From Linnemannia schmuckeri (taxonomy: Eukaryota > Mortierellomycota > Mortierellomycetes > Mortierellales > Mortierellaceae), in NCBI GenBank assembly GCA_029449235.1, contig JANATG010000011.1:712001-776000 (forward strand): 64,000 nucleotides of DNA, read 5' to 3'. Below, piece after piece: positions 1-10,646 of this stretch. Under the pieces are notes generated by a model. It was not told the origin of the DNA, did not search any database, and saw only the letters and a list, made by a program, of their open reading frames with translations. Made by a program: the position numbers and the translations under genes. Positions within the stretch are counted from its first letter, which is position 1, and each line of letters begins with the position of its first letter.

Positions 1-960
1 AGTGTTTGCATGATCCGATGTAATAAACACCCTAGATTTCCTAAATAATAATAATCAAAGAATGAGAAGCAGTCAAAAGAGGGTAAGCCTTCTTCATTCT
101 GACCAAATAGCCCACTCCAGTACTTACCTATGTGTAATAGTAGTGTGTGCGGTAAAAGGGGATGGTTAATCAAAGCGCTAATGGTAGGGGGATAGGGGAA
201 TGGGACGTATCGGGACATCGATACATCGGCACATTTTGATTTATTTGTTGCCGAATGTACGCCCTAAATTGCATTTTCTTCCTAATTTCCCGCTGAAAAA
301 TTTTATTGTGTTGACACTGTGCTACCATATGGCCACCATTGGTCATTCACCCGCTGTTGACTTTTGTAGTCACGAAAACAAGACCAAAACAAACAACAAG
401 GGTTGGTTAGTGTTAATTCATTTTTTTTTGCAAGCCTTTTGTAAATGTTCATTTCAAGCCGCGGTAGTCTAAGATCCAGGCACCACTCGATTATGGTTTT
501 TCTTTCCTTTGAAGGTGGCTAGTAGTGATTGCGAGGCGGAGGAACGGATATTTTTCGTCAAGAGTGAAGAGTGTGAAGGACGAATGAGAGTGGAGGAAAG
601 ACGATCAGGGACAAGAAAAAATGTTTTGGAACCATCATCTAGCGTTAAGCCCGCTCCAGAGAATTGTTTCTCAGAAATACAAATCATAATTGCGAAAAAG
701 GGGGGTGCCTTGATCCAAGCGGCAAGTGTTCACATCAAATGCGAAAGTATTCAGTTGTATCAAAAAAAGGGTAAGAGGAGTCATCAGGTTTGTATAAATA
801 CAGACGGGTTCGCCCACTTTTTTCTCGACATCAAACTTCTCTCTTCTCCTTCCTTCAATAGACTTGAAACCTCCTCTCCTCACAAAAGCCTTCGCTTCTC
901 CATCCTCTCCAACAACACAACCAACTCTCACTCACCGCACCTCTAACAACTTCAACAAAA
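1..960. other. Left-edge intergenic region and leader of the LPMO-like gene
   Basis: No coding region is supported here. The open frames present have no codon bias and no recognisable domain. The right-hand part is the promoter and pyrimidine-rich leader of the gene starting at 961, including the TATA-like element at 793-799. The first 780 bases could hold the far end of a gene lying to the left, but nothing recognisable was seen. Confidence 0.6.
793..799 (+). promoter_or_regulatory. TATA-like element of the LPMO-like gene
   Basis: TATAAAT lies about 160 bases before the start codon at 961 and is followed by a CT-rich stretch typical of fungal transcription starts. The position fits a core promoter with a leader of roughly 130 bases. 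This is read from sequence only. Confidence 0.5.
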
Positions 961-2401
961 ATGATGTTCAAGACCACTATCCTCGCTGCCGCCATGGTTG
1001 CTCTCTCTGCCTTGACCGTTCAGGCCCATGTCGGACTTTCGTACCCCTGTGCCCGTTACCACCCCGCTGCCGGATGCCCTGCTCCTCCACGTACGTATTC
1101 TTGTATTTCTCTTTATGCTCTCAAGTTCATTCCACGCAAAGGTCCCCGGGCTGTGAATGATCTCAGCTCAACCACGCCTTTTCTTTTGGAATTTCGGTCC
1201 CTTTCTTATTTTTCATGGGTTCCGTTGTCTCTCTGTCTTTGTTTCTCAGCAATCAACTAACCCGATCCATGTTCCTCGTCTCCGCCTTTTTCAATATTTT
1301 TTCGTGCGGTTAACAATATTAATATAATAGCGGGCCAGTCGATTGACTACGACGTCAACGCTCCCATTTCCACCTCGGACACGATCAACGCCCCTCTTTG
1401 CAAGGTAATAGTCGAACGCACAAAACCACAAGTGGTTTAAATGAGGGAATACCACCACATGTTCAATCTCCATGCAGTATTTTTGGTGCCCCCCTCTTTC
1501 CCTGGCTCTCACGATTGTGTGTGCTGTGCGGTCCTTGTGCGATATTAATGATCGCCGATGAATGAGAGCCCAAGACCTCCCCCTACTTTTTTCCTAGTGG
1601 ATGCCCCTGGAAAATTCGGTTCCTGAATTTTTTATTTCCCTCTTTGGTCACTGATGTCATATAACCACATGGCACTGGCCCTGGCATTATTTCCACATCC
1701 ACATACTCTCTCTATAGTCATTTCTAACTCCCTCCTTCTCCATCTCCATCTTCATTTAACCTCTAACAGCACACCGTGCCATACACCAAGCGCACGACCT
1801 TCAAGGCCGGCCAGACCATCCAGACAAAGTACTCTGTCGGTGCCGCTCACGGTGGTGGACATTGCCAGTGGGCATTGTCGTATGACAACGGCAAGACCTG
1901 GGTTGTCCTCAAGACCATGATCCGCGACTGCCTCCGCGGTGCCACTGGCTCTTACTCTGTCCCTGTCCAGATCCCTGCCAACGCTCCTTCCGGCAAGGCC
2001 ACTTTCATGTGGCTCTGGTAAGCAACTCTTTTCCTTCTCTTTGTGTGACTTCCCGCAACAAAATTTAATTTCTTATGACACACAACAAGCAACAAGGGAT
2101 GCCCTAATACCGATCACAAGCTAACCACTTCATTCCCTCTTTCGCTTTCTCTCTGCCTTGTTCATTATTTCTTCCGAACAATAGGAACAACGCTATTGGT
2201 AACCGTGAGTTGTACTCCAACTGCGCCGATATCGAGATCAAGGGCAAGAACGGTGGTCAGCTTAAGGGTGTTGCACCCCTGATCGCCAACCACGGCAAGG
2301 GCTCCCCTTTCATTGGCGAGTTCCCCACCGCCTCCCAGCCCGATGGCAAGGAGCTCTTTGCCAAGCGCAAGGCCGTCACCATCACCGTCAAGGCCAAGTA
2401 A
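961..2401 (+). CDS. Secreted lytic polysaccharide monooxygenase-like protein (AA11-like)
   Basis: Four exons (961-1090, 1331-1404, 1770-2017, 2185-2401) give 222 residues. A 22-residue signal peptide ends in VQA, so the mature protein would begin with His23. A free N-terminal histidine is the hallmark of copper LPMOs, which cut chitin or cellulose oxidatively outside the cell. The second histidine of the copper brace is probably His95 in AHGGGHCQW. The end segment WNNAIGNRELYSNCADIEI closely resembles the fungal chitin-active AA11 type (WFNKIGNREMYMNC, from memory). Six cysteines fit a disulfide-bonded secreted protein, and no carbohydrate-binding module or GPI signal is visible. The family is quite sure; the exact AA class and substrate are inferred. 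It stands alone, with no other wall-degrading gene nearby. Confidence 0.78.
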
Positions 2402-4243
2402 ATCATACTTCATATCATGGTCAACACCATGAGGGTATGGTAAACGGTTTCAGAGAAGAACCAAAGGAGTGCCCTTTCTTTACTCTTTGAACCCCCCTTC
2501 CATCTGCCTTGTTTCCTTTTCATCACAAAAGCATTTATCTTTCTTCAAAAAGCATTTCTACCTTGTAACCTTTCCCCCCTCTCCTATCATTCTCTTGTAC
2601 GATTATCTTTTCATTATCTCTTCACACACACAAAAAAAGAAAAAACCTCTAAAAGGCAGGACTTATGAACAACAACCCTCAAGTAGATTAGAATACACAA
2701 AGATGACGCTGGTTCGTCACCACTTTAATTCTTCTTCATTACCCTCATTGTTCCTCCTTTTTTCCCTTCTGAAACAGAAATTCAGCTGTATGAATAAAAA
2801 AAGTCATTGTTTCCCCTATTTTCAATTTCCTTTGATTATGTTATTTGTTTGGTTGGTTCGATGTCTGATTTGGTAATACGATGGAAGGAGGTATGTGTGT
2901 ATGATGGAGAGGGGAATTAGGGCGAGGCTGAGTGGAAGTAATGAAAACAGCAACGTGAATAGAGGTGAAAAAGAAGCAGAACAGAAAAAAAGTGAAGTAG
3001 GAAAGAAAAGAATGGAAAAAAAAAGTATAGAAAAGAAATGAAGACCAATACCCTCCTCCAACTTCCATCTGAAGTGTGAGTGTGAAATGGCGGGATACTA
3101 GCAGATGCTTGTGGCATTTCTATTAACAAATTAAACCAACGCAATCCATACAGGCACATACACCATTGTATCCAACCGGGAAAAAACAATGGTGCGATAT
3201 TGCCGACACACAATTAAGGCTCTTCCTCATCGCCTCCCAACACAACCCTCTAGAACACATGCATTTGTCACTTCTGACTCTCTCTTTCTCACCCACTCTC
3301 TTTCTAATCGACAAGAGGATTCTCCATAGCACAGCAAGATGGCGCCTTTTGACTCTACGCTCTTCTTAAACCTTGCAAGATGCAGAGTAGGGGCGGGTAA
3401 AAGGCAAAAAGGATAAAAAGTGTGATGGGCGTCATGGTACTATGATGAGAGAGACAGAAGAAATGGCGCGGCGCACAAAAGAAGAAAAAAAAGGTTTGAC
3501 AAGGTCAACAGGATCAGATATCATGCAGTGTGCGTGTAAGGTGAACGGAATCCGAGGGTACGTACTGTAGGGCGTACAGCCCTGTGCTTTTCTTGCTGCA
3601 TTCGGACAAAATATTTTTTGAGCTAAAATAAATCGGTAGGATGAGCGCGGATAGGCGAAAGAAAGAACTGAAATGTCGTGATTGCGTGCTGTTCCTTGTA
3701 TCATTTTGCTGCTGGCACACTGCGACGATATTCGCCATCCTATGTTTTATTATGTGTTCGCCTTGAGGTGTATGATACGGCATTGGTACAGGGAGGAGAA
3801 ACAGAAGGAATAACGGAGAAAAGAAGGGAGTGTGAGAAAAATGGTCTGAGCCGGGGGAAAGGGTTTCTACATGGACAGGAAAAGTCCAATTGGAGCTAGA
3901 GGACTTAGCTGCTCTTGAAGAATGCAAAACGCCTTTTGGTCCCATCGCTTCGTGTCGGCTTCGATGAATAACAACGAAAGCAAACTTACATGCGCCGCCC
4001 TTTGGGTTTTCGCGGCTGGCGGGTTACAAAGCAGCTTGCTCATTTATCGATTATCGATCGACAATGAAGGTCTGCGGTTTTGGTATAAAAAGGTTCTTGA
4101 AGGCGAACGCTTTTCCAACTCTTCATTGTTCACTTTCACTCTCTTCTTCTTCCTCACACATACACACATACTCTCTCGTTTAGCACCCACTCAGTCCTCT
4201 CAACGCCCCCCAACAACACGCATATAAACTTACATATACAATA
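2402..4243. other. Intergenic region with the TauD promoter
   Basis: This stretch holds the 3' end of the LPMO-like gene and the promoter of the dioxygenase gene. The middle is low-complexity and AT-rich, with open frames on both strands that show no codon bias or domain. No RNA gene was recognised. Confidence 0.6.
4084..4090 (+). promoter_or_regulatory. TATA box of the TauD-type dioxygenase gene
   Basis: TATAAAA stands 154 bases before the start codon at 4244, followed by a CT-rich leader with CTCTCTC and CACACA stretches. Form and distance suit a core promoter. Confidence 0.55.
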
Positions 4244-5445
4244 ATGGGATCCCTCATCGCCGAAAACAACATCGTCCTCTCCGCCGACGACAAGGACACA
4301 ACCTTGGCCGATCGCAACACCTTCGCCACCCGCGTCGCTGGTCTCGGTTCTGACCCTGAGAAGAAGGCCCTCTTCGCCAGCGTCACCAAGCGCATCGATT
4401 ACACTCCCAGGTTTGGAACTGAGCTCCACGGTATCAAGCTCTCGCAGTTGACTGAGCAGCAGAGTGAGGAGCTGGCCGCTCTGATTGCTGAGCGTGGTGC
4501 GGTCTTTTTCAGAGACCAGGATGACTTGGATTATAAGGAGCATGTCAAGCTCGGCAAGCGGTGGGGCCCTCTTCATGTCCACCCCTTGGTGCCACATAAC
4601 CAAGATAATCCCGAGGTCATTGTCCTCGACTCTCGCCTCAGGTAAGAATAAGAGCATAATTGCAAACTTGCAATTGAGATTCAACGCCTGATCGTTCACT
4701 ATGTTCTAACGCCTGTTCGTACTTCTTTACCTTCTTCCATCCTTATAGCCCTCCAAGCAGATTCAACACGAATGACTCGTGGCACTCGGATGTCTCTTTC
4801 GAGCCCGCACCGGCCTCGTTCTCCATCCTCAAGTTTGAAGAGATTCCCGAAGCCGGCGGTGATACGATCTGGTCGAACGGCTACCAGCTCTACGACGATC
4901 TCTCCCAGCCCATCAAGACCCTCCTCGAAGGCCTTACCGCCACCCACTCCTCCGACATCTTCAAGATCTTGACCCAATCCTCGGGCCGCAAGACATTCGG
5001 CAAGCTCAACGATTCCATCCACCCGGTCATCCGCACCAACCCCGTCACGGGCTGGAAGTCCGTTTACGTCAACCCGGTCTTTACCCGCGAGATCAACGGT
5101 CTTAACCCGGTCGAGTCCAAATGGATCTTGGACTACCTCGCAGATCTGGTCGCCAAGAAGTTGCAATACCAGATTCGCTTCCACTGGAAGAAGGATTCGG
5201 TGGCCATCTGGGATAACCGCTCGACTTACCATACTGGTGTTCCTGATTTCAGACCTTACCAGCGTCGTGGTGTTCGTGTCACTGTCTCGGGCGAGAAGCC
5301 CTTCTATGACCTTGCCTCGGGAACTCAGGCTAAGGCTTGGGAGGCTACTGCCAAGGCTATTATTGCCAAGCAGGAGCTTGCCGACAAAGCTGCCGAGAAG
5401 GCGAAGGCTGCGGCTCAGGGCACTGCATCTGCCACCACCGCTTAA
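4244..5445 (+). CDS. TauD/TfdA-family 2-oxoglutarate-dependent dioxygenase
   Basis: Two exons (4244-4641, 4749-5445) give 364 residues. The iron ligands of the family are visible: HxD as His145-Ser-Asp147 in WHSDVSF, and the distal His294 in STYHTGV, followed by an RRGVRV stretch with the arginine that should bind 2-oxoglutarate. Enzymes of this group hydroxylate taurine, alkyl sulfonates, alkyl sulfates or related acids, releasing sulfite or an aldehyde. Yeast JLP1 is the best-known fungal member and feeds sulfur assimilation. No targeting peptide is seen, so it is probably cytosolic. The C-terminus is an Ala/Lys-rich tail. An AATAAA at 5504-5509 may be its poly(A) signal. The substrate cannot be told from sequence. 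Confidence 0.87.
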
Positions 5446-5572
5446 ACCACTCCCCTTTTTCTCTCTTTCACTTTTTGTATATAATAACCCATCTCTCAAA
5501 CATAATAAAACTATGACTAAGGTCTAGTTGTTTCCAGTTTCACTTTATTATTCTGCAACGAAAGGACGATTT

Positions 5573-7369
5573 CTATGTCCAGACCCACGAGGAACCATAT
5601 CCACCAGAAACCCATCCTCCATGCCCAGTGGACAACGAGACTGATCGATTCGGAAACTGAACCAAACGCGGTGCGGACACATCCTCCAGATCCTTATTCC
5701 CATCGCTGTCGACACCTCCACCACAGTTACCATGCTCATTCCAACCCCAGGCATAACAGGCCCCCGACTGTGTTGTGACTAATGTATGTTCAGATCCACA
5801 ACTGTACGAGACCAACGATTCAAACACCGATCCCTCCTTGTTCCCACTTTCTTCCTTACCACCGCTGCCGTCTTTTCGTCGAACAGGAATACGGACTTGA
5901 ACAATCCCCGTCGGAACATTCACCACGCCACCAATTAAGCAAGCATTCACGGCGTGGTAAGGTATACCTCCGCCCAATTGGCCATGATCGTTCCTGCCCC
6001 AGAGGTAAATGATTGTCATGGCAGTAGGGTCATCAGCAATTGGCCTTGTATCCATCGCGGCGTTATGATTCCACCCACACGAGACCGAGTCGACAAAGGG
6101 CAGTCCAAGGACTTGTTCAAATCCTATCCGAAAGTCCACCTTCTTGCTCTTTTCCATACCACCTTCTTCACTGCTGTCTTCTGCAGAAATCAACGCTCGA
6201 GGTCCCAGTTGTCCGTACTTATCGAGTCCCGAAGAGAAGACGGTGCCGTTCGAGAAGAGGACCAAAGAATGGCTCTGCCCACATGCCATATCCAGAATCT
6301 CCGGCTCTTCATCCGCCGCTCTTGTAACTGGAGTAGCTGTACCACTACTGTTGTGTTGTCGTGTGGTAGCCGAGATCACGATCCGAGTCGGCTCCATAAA
6401 CTTGCCCCGCAACTCCTTCTCTGTCATAGGCGCCACAGTCGTAGGATCACCACGACCACTGCCACCAGGTCGCGCCAAGACTCCAAGTTGTCCCTGTCTG
6501 TTACTGCCCCACCCCATCAGTACCGTCCTTGTCGCTCCATCAGCGATGCCTTGATCATTAGGAAACCTAATCTCCTTGGCTAACAACAGAACATGTCGCA
6601 ATCCAGCCTTGACCTTAACTAATTCAAATCGTGTACCAGAACTTGGGTCGAGGAGACCCGTTGTGATGGGAATGGCTTGCCCGCCTGTCTTGAAACGACC
6701 GGGTCCAAGTCCGAGCTCCCCAAAGGAGCCAGAGCCCCAGGCATAGACCGATTGGTTGACATTGTTGTTGCTCCTGGAGACGGCGATGGTGTTGTGACTG
6801 TCGGGCACTGGATGATAGGGTTCTGTGAGGCCAATTGTGAATGCCCAACCACACGCGACCGATCGCCACTGAATATTACTGTTACTGTCCTTGTTCATGT
6901 CTGCAGATCGACCACTATTCTCTTGGTCCTGGTTCTGGTCCTGATCTTTGTTCAATTGCTGTTGCTGTTGAGGTTGCTGTGGTTGTTGGTGTTGAAGGCG
7001 TTTAGATAGTTCAGCAGGCTTGAACACTTGACAAGACTCCTGCAGAAGCGTCTCGCCATCCTTATTCGATCCCGTCATAAACAACTGTCGACTGCCGTGG
7101 GTAATCAGCGCAGTATGGTTCCCCCCTGCCGCAAAGTCGTGAAACGGCGTGATGGCATTCACATGAGGCCGAGTTGTTGAATCCTTGTTGTTGTTGTCAT
7201 GCTGTTGAGGTGATGAAGAGAGGGAGTTGTTGACGACGATGTTGATGTTGGTGGTGGAAGAAAAGTGAACGGATTGAGGAGAGCTTGTGTCGTCGACGGA
7301 TGCGATTCCGAGCTGACCGTTTCCGTTGGACCCGAATGCGTAGAGGGCTGCTCCTTGTCCTTTGTCCAT
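5573..7369 (-). CDS. RCC1-repeat protein, ATS1-like
   Basis: A single uninterrupted frame of 598 codons. RCC1-type blade motifs recur along it, for example YAFGSNGNGQLG at the N-terminus, WGSGSFGELGLG, WGSNRQGQLG, WGRNDHGQLGGG and WGWNEHGNCGGG near the end. They should fold as a seven-bladed propeller. The start (LYAFGSNGNGQLG) and overall shape recall fungal ATS1, which works with KTI11 in diphthamide and tRNA wobble-uridine modification; other RCC1 proteins are Ran exchange factors. A glutamine-rich loop (QHQQPQQPQQQQQ and a following DQNQDQ stretch) interrupts one blade. Its 3' end is only 127 bases from that of the dioxygenase gene, so the two transcripts may overlap. The fold is certain, the role uncertain. 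Confidence 0.85.
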   Translation of the reverse strand: MDKGQGAALYAFGSNGNGQLGIASVDDTSSPQSVHFSSTTNINIVVNNSLSSSPQQHDNNNKDSTTRPHVNAITPFHDFAAGGNHTALITHGSRQLFMTGSNKDGETLLQESCQVFKPAELSKRLQHQQPQQPQQQQQLNKDQDQNQDQENSGRSADMNKDSNSNIQWRSVACGWAFTIGLTEPYHPVPDSHNTIAVSRSNNNVNQSVYAWGSGSFGELGLGPGRFKTGGQAIPITTGLLDPSSGTRFELVKVKAGLRHVLLLAKEIRFPNDQGIADGATRTVLMGWGSNRQGQLGVLARPGGSGRGDPTTVAPMTEKELRGKFMEPTRIVISATTRQHNSSGTATPVTRAADEEPEILDMACGQSHSLVLFSNGTVFSSGLDKYGQLGPRALISAEDSSEEGGMEKSKKVDFRIGFEQVLGLPFVDSVSCGWNHNAAMDTRPIADDPTAMTIIYLWGRNDHGQLGGGIPYHAVNACLIGGVVNVPTGIVQVRIPVRRKDGSGGKEESGNKEGSVFESLVSYSCGSEHTLVTTQSGACYAWGWNEHGNCGGGVDSDGNKDLEDVSAPRLVQFPNRSVSLSTGHGGWVSGGYGSSWVWT

Positions 7370-8696
7370 GGGTTGTCCTCCCTTTGCTTTCTGTGTTCAC
7401 GGCGTGGGTGGGTGAGAAGGAGAAAAAAATTGAAAAAATAAAATCGATCGAACATGTTGATGATTTCCATGCTGCGATAAATCCACGTCACCCATGACCT
7501 CAAAAGTAGTGCGATCTGGTGCCTTCTTGCTATTTCATAAACAGGTGCACCCACTCACACGCGCGACTTGTCTTTCTCAATGCATCGATGATGATTGTTT
7601 TGTTTCCATAATCTTCTTTACTGTTCCAAGGGCTGAGTCTCTGTACAACAACAACGACAACAGGCAAATGGATCAGAAGAAGCAAGAACGAAGACTCGAA
7701 GAGAAAAAAAAAACTTTAACCAATGTTGGCGTACGCAAATTGTCGTGTATTCCCCACCAATGCCGAGAGAGGTGCGAGGTTAGGAAGATTGCTGAGATTG
7801 CCCAACAAGTTATTTTCTTGCTTTCTCTCTCTCCTCCATTCCTTGGACACACACGGCTTTTTGCACACAGTTATGAATAATAGTGAGGGCTCAACTCTTA
7901 TTCGGTGGTCTTCGTTATCATTCTGGACTGAAGTAAAGAAGGTGTGCGAACATTTGAATTTGTTGTGCTCACAACAACAGAGAGAGGCGTGTGTTTGTGT
8001 GTGATAGCTGGTCTTCCAGAGACGAGGGATCGTGTTCCTATTGGCTCACCTCAAATGCAAACACACATGCGAGCAGAAAAGAAGACGAGAGTATTTCCCA
8101 CAACCAGACAATCATCCATCGACTCTTGAATGAAAGGAAGAAGAAGAAGAAGAAGAAGAAGGAAGGTCAATAAGAATGAGTAAAAAGAGAGAGTAATCAA
8201 AGATCGTGCCTGAGAACGGTTTCTTCCTCTGTTTAGGCTGATCACTCTTACTTCCCAATGGCTATTGATGTAGAAACGAGTGAGACGAACAAGAATAATG
8301 ATGATATTCTCTTAAGCCATCACTCCATTTTTCACACAAAGAACAAAGGAACTAAAGTATTTTTTTAAGTATGTGAAATTGTTCTCGAATCGAGACGAGT
8401 ACAATACGAATGAGCGATCACTCAGTCAGCCAGCACATAAAACAAATGTGAACCAATCACAAGAGCCTACATGGGCCAACGGACGGTACCCTTTCCGAAG
8501 AGACTTGTCCTTCCTTTTTTACTTTGCTCACGCACTCCTCTTCTCTTCCAACCAACACGCTTTTTTCTTCCTTTTTCTTCTGCTTCTCTTCTACTTTTCC
8601 TCTTCCCTTTTTTTTTCTTTTCTATTTCTTTCACTTCTTCACCAGCCTCCCTTCTCTTCCTCTTCTCATCCTCATCAACCGACTCATACAACACAA
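7370..8696. other. Divergent promoter region between the RCC1-repeat and TMX1-like genes
   Basis: Non-coding as far as can be seen. It contains a GAA-type microsatellite at about 8135-8161, and the last 190 bases before the gene at 8697 are almost pure pyrimidine (TTCTTCC, CTTCTCTTC), a common feature of fungal leaders. Open frames across it are low-complexity. Confidence 0.6.
8135..8161 (+). repeat. (GAA)n microsatellite
   Basis: About nine AAG/GAA units in the divergent intergenic region. A simple repeat with no coding context. Confidence 0.9.
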
Positions 8697-9263
8697 ATGA
8701 AGTTCTTCCAGTCATCCGTCGCCATCCTCGGCGCCATCGCCCTCATCGCCTCCCCCGCTACAGCTCAGTACGGCGCCGAAGACCAAGCTGCCAAACAGGA
8801 GAACCAGGGCGGCATCAAGGGTATCACTTCCTTCTTCAAGGCCTACATCTCTGGAAACCTCCCCAGCCACAACCTGTTCGAGTCCGAACCCTCGATTAAA
8901 AACATTACTGATGCCAACTATAAGGCTACCATCTTTGAGGACGAGTGGATCATCGCCTTGTAAGTTCTTTTTCTGTCGTGTTAAGTGTGTTTGGTTATAT
9001 TCGAAGGATTATTATGTTATTATTATGCTCATGGACCAAAGGAAACAAGCGGGAGTCAAGGAATGGGAAGGCATCAATGGGTTATCAAGGGACAGCACAA
9101 CACCTCAAGAGAGTGAACAAAAGTTAAATCAAAGAAAGGAAAAAAAAAGTAGAAACTCAGGGGGAGATAGAAAATGGAAAGCCAAGGAAGTGAGCATACC
9201 ATTCCACACAGGAAAGAAGGACGATACTCAAACCACTAAGACAGATCATACTCATACTCACGC

Positions 9264-9321
<58 letters not shown>

Positions 9322-10187
9322 ATAGCATCTCGCCTGCGTCGGCTCCCTCCGCAGATTACTACCCCACTTACGCTGACGCAGCCAAGACCCTACAGGGCGA
9401 GACCAACACAAAGTTTGCTCAAGTCTGGGTTGAGGAGAGCGCCCACATCTCTGCTCGCTTCTTGATCCCTGCTCGCCTCCCCTACCTCCTCTACGCCAAG
9501 GATGGCGTCTGTAAGTTTCCTTTTTTTGTTCTCTTGTTGTTAACAGGCTGTTGTTATCCATTCTGAATGGCAGTATCTCAAGGTTCTTTTACTTATCACC
9601 CTCCATTTTTTTTTTGTGAACGAATAGTCCGCCAGATCCCCTATGTCAGAAACAACACCGAGTTCTTAGTCGAGTTCATTGAAGAGGAGAAGTACAAGCT
9701 CTACCCCGTCTTGGATGGTCCCATGGGCCCTTACTCCATGTTGTAAGTTTTCTTTTCGTATTTTCTCGCGTCGTTCATACTCATCTTCTTTTTTTCCCAC
9801 AAGAGAAGAAAAAAAAGCTAAGATCGAACATCGAGACTAATCAGCTACCCTCTTCCTTTTCTTTCCCTCTACAACCCCTTCAACCAAAATAGGTCGGGAT
9901 GGATGGAGAAGTACGCTGACGGAATGGAATGGCTCCATCAGTACACCTACTGGATGCCTAAGTGGGCCATCTATATCCTGGCCGGTTCTCTTTCCGGCGT
10001 CATCTTCTCCCTCTTCTCTGGCGGTTCTAGCTACTCTTCTGATCCTTCCAAGTACGCTCACCTCAACCCCGACGGTACCCTCAAGAAGACTGTCACTGCT
10101 GAAGCTACGACTGCTAACAAGACCGAGTCCAAGACCAAGAAGACTACTTCTTCAACAAAGAAGCGTTCTTCCAAGAAGGCTCAGTAA
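8697..10187 (+). CDS. TMX1-like ER membrane protein with thioredoxin fold lacking CXXC
   Basis: Four exons (8697-8959, 9326-9510, 9628-9742, 9893-10187) give 285 residues. A signal peptide (to about residue 22, PATAQ) is followed by a thioredoxin-like domain: DEWIIAF, then KFAQVWVEESAHISARFLIPARLPYLLYAKDG, matching the strand-helix order and the 'sgRF.i.alPt.y..kdG' pattern of TMX1. Where the family has WCPAC, this protein reads ISPASAPSADYY, with no cysteine, so it cannot act as an oxidoreductase. A single membrane helix (about WAIYILAGSLSGVIFSLF) leads to a short basic tail ending KKAQ, a textbook KKXX signal for retrieval to the ER from the cytosolic side. Inferred role: non-enzymatic ER chaperone or escort. 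The start ATG is preceded by a long CT leader. Confidence 0.75.
9270..9318 (+). repeat. (CT)n microsatellite at an intron end
   Basis: About 24 CT units end seven bases before the acceptor AG of intron 1 of the TMX1-like gene (9324-9325). The run forms its polypyrimidine tract, so length changes could alter splicing. Confidence 0.92.
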
Positions 10188-10646
10188 AAGGGACATTTGA
10201 GGGAGTTTTGCTTTTCTTGTTTTTGTTTTCGCTTCTATTATTTTTCACCCTTCATGCACATAATATTGTAATTTCTCACCCCCCCCCCCCCCCCCCATAA
10301 TAAAATAACGAAAACTCACAAAGGACAAGAAGATTTGTATATTTGAATGGTTTTATTCGATTGTTGATGGCAAGTGTAGAGTTTTTTTTTTTTTTTTTTT
10401 TTTTTTTGAAGACGTACACAGAGAGGTAAGAAATCCAAAAAAAATGGTCATGATAAAGAGCAAAAAGATGGGAGGACGGTTCATAAAGTACTAAAATATC
10501 ATAAGGGCTTGTTTTTCCGAAAGCAAAGAAAGAGAAGCATTGAAATAGAACAAAACTAAAAAAAAAAAAAAAAAAAAAAAAATGGTAGAGGGTATAAAAA
10601 ACAGGTAAGAAACTGCAAAGGAAAGGGAGAGGTAGAAGGACATGCT
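10188..10646. other. Convergent 3' region with three homopolymer runs
   Basis: This spacer separates two convergent genes. It carries an 18-C run (10279-10296), a 26-T run (10382-10407) and a 25-A run (10558-10582). No gene is supported. Confidence 0.75.
10279..10296 (+). repeat. Poly(C) run, 18 nt
   Basis: Uninterrupted C run just before ATAATAAAATAA. It lies about 90 bases after the stop of the TMX1-like gene, probably in its 3' UTR. Confidence 0.9.

Noticed and set aside
3514..3945. 143-codon minus-strand open frame upstream of the dioxygenase gene
   Set aside because: No codon bias, no domain and low-complexity Phe/Leu/Pro runs. No splice partners were found.
4154..5499. Antisense open frames opposite the TauD-type gene
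   Set aside because: Both exons of the sense gene carry catalytic motifs; the antisense products have no motif.
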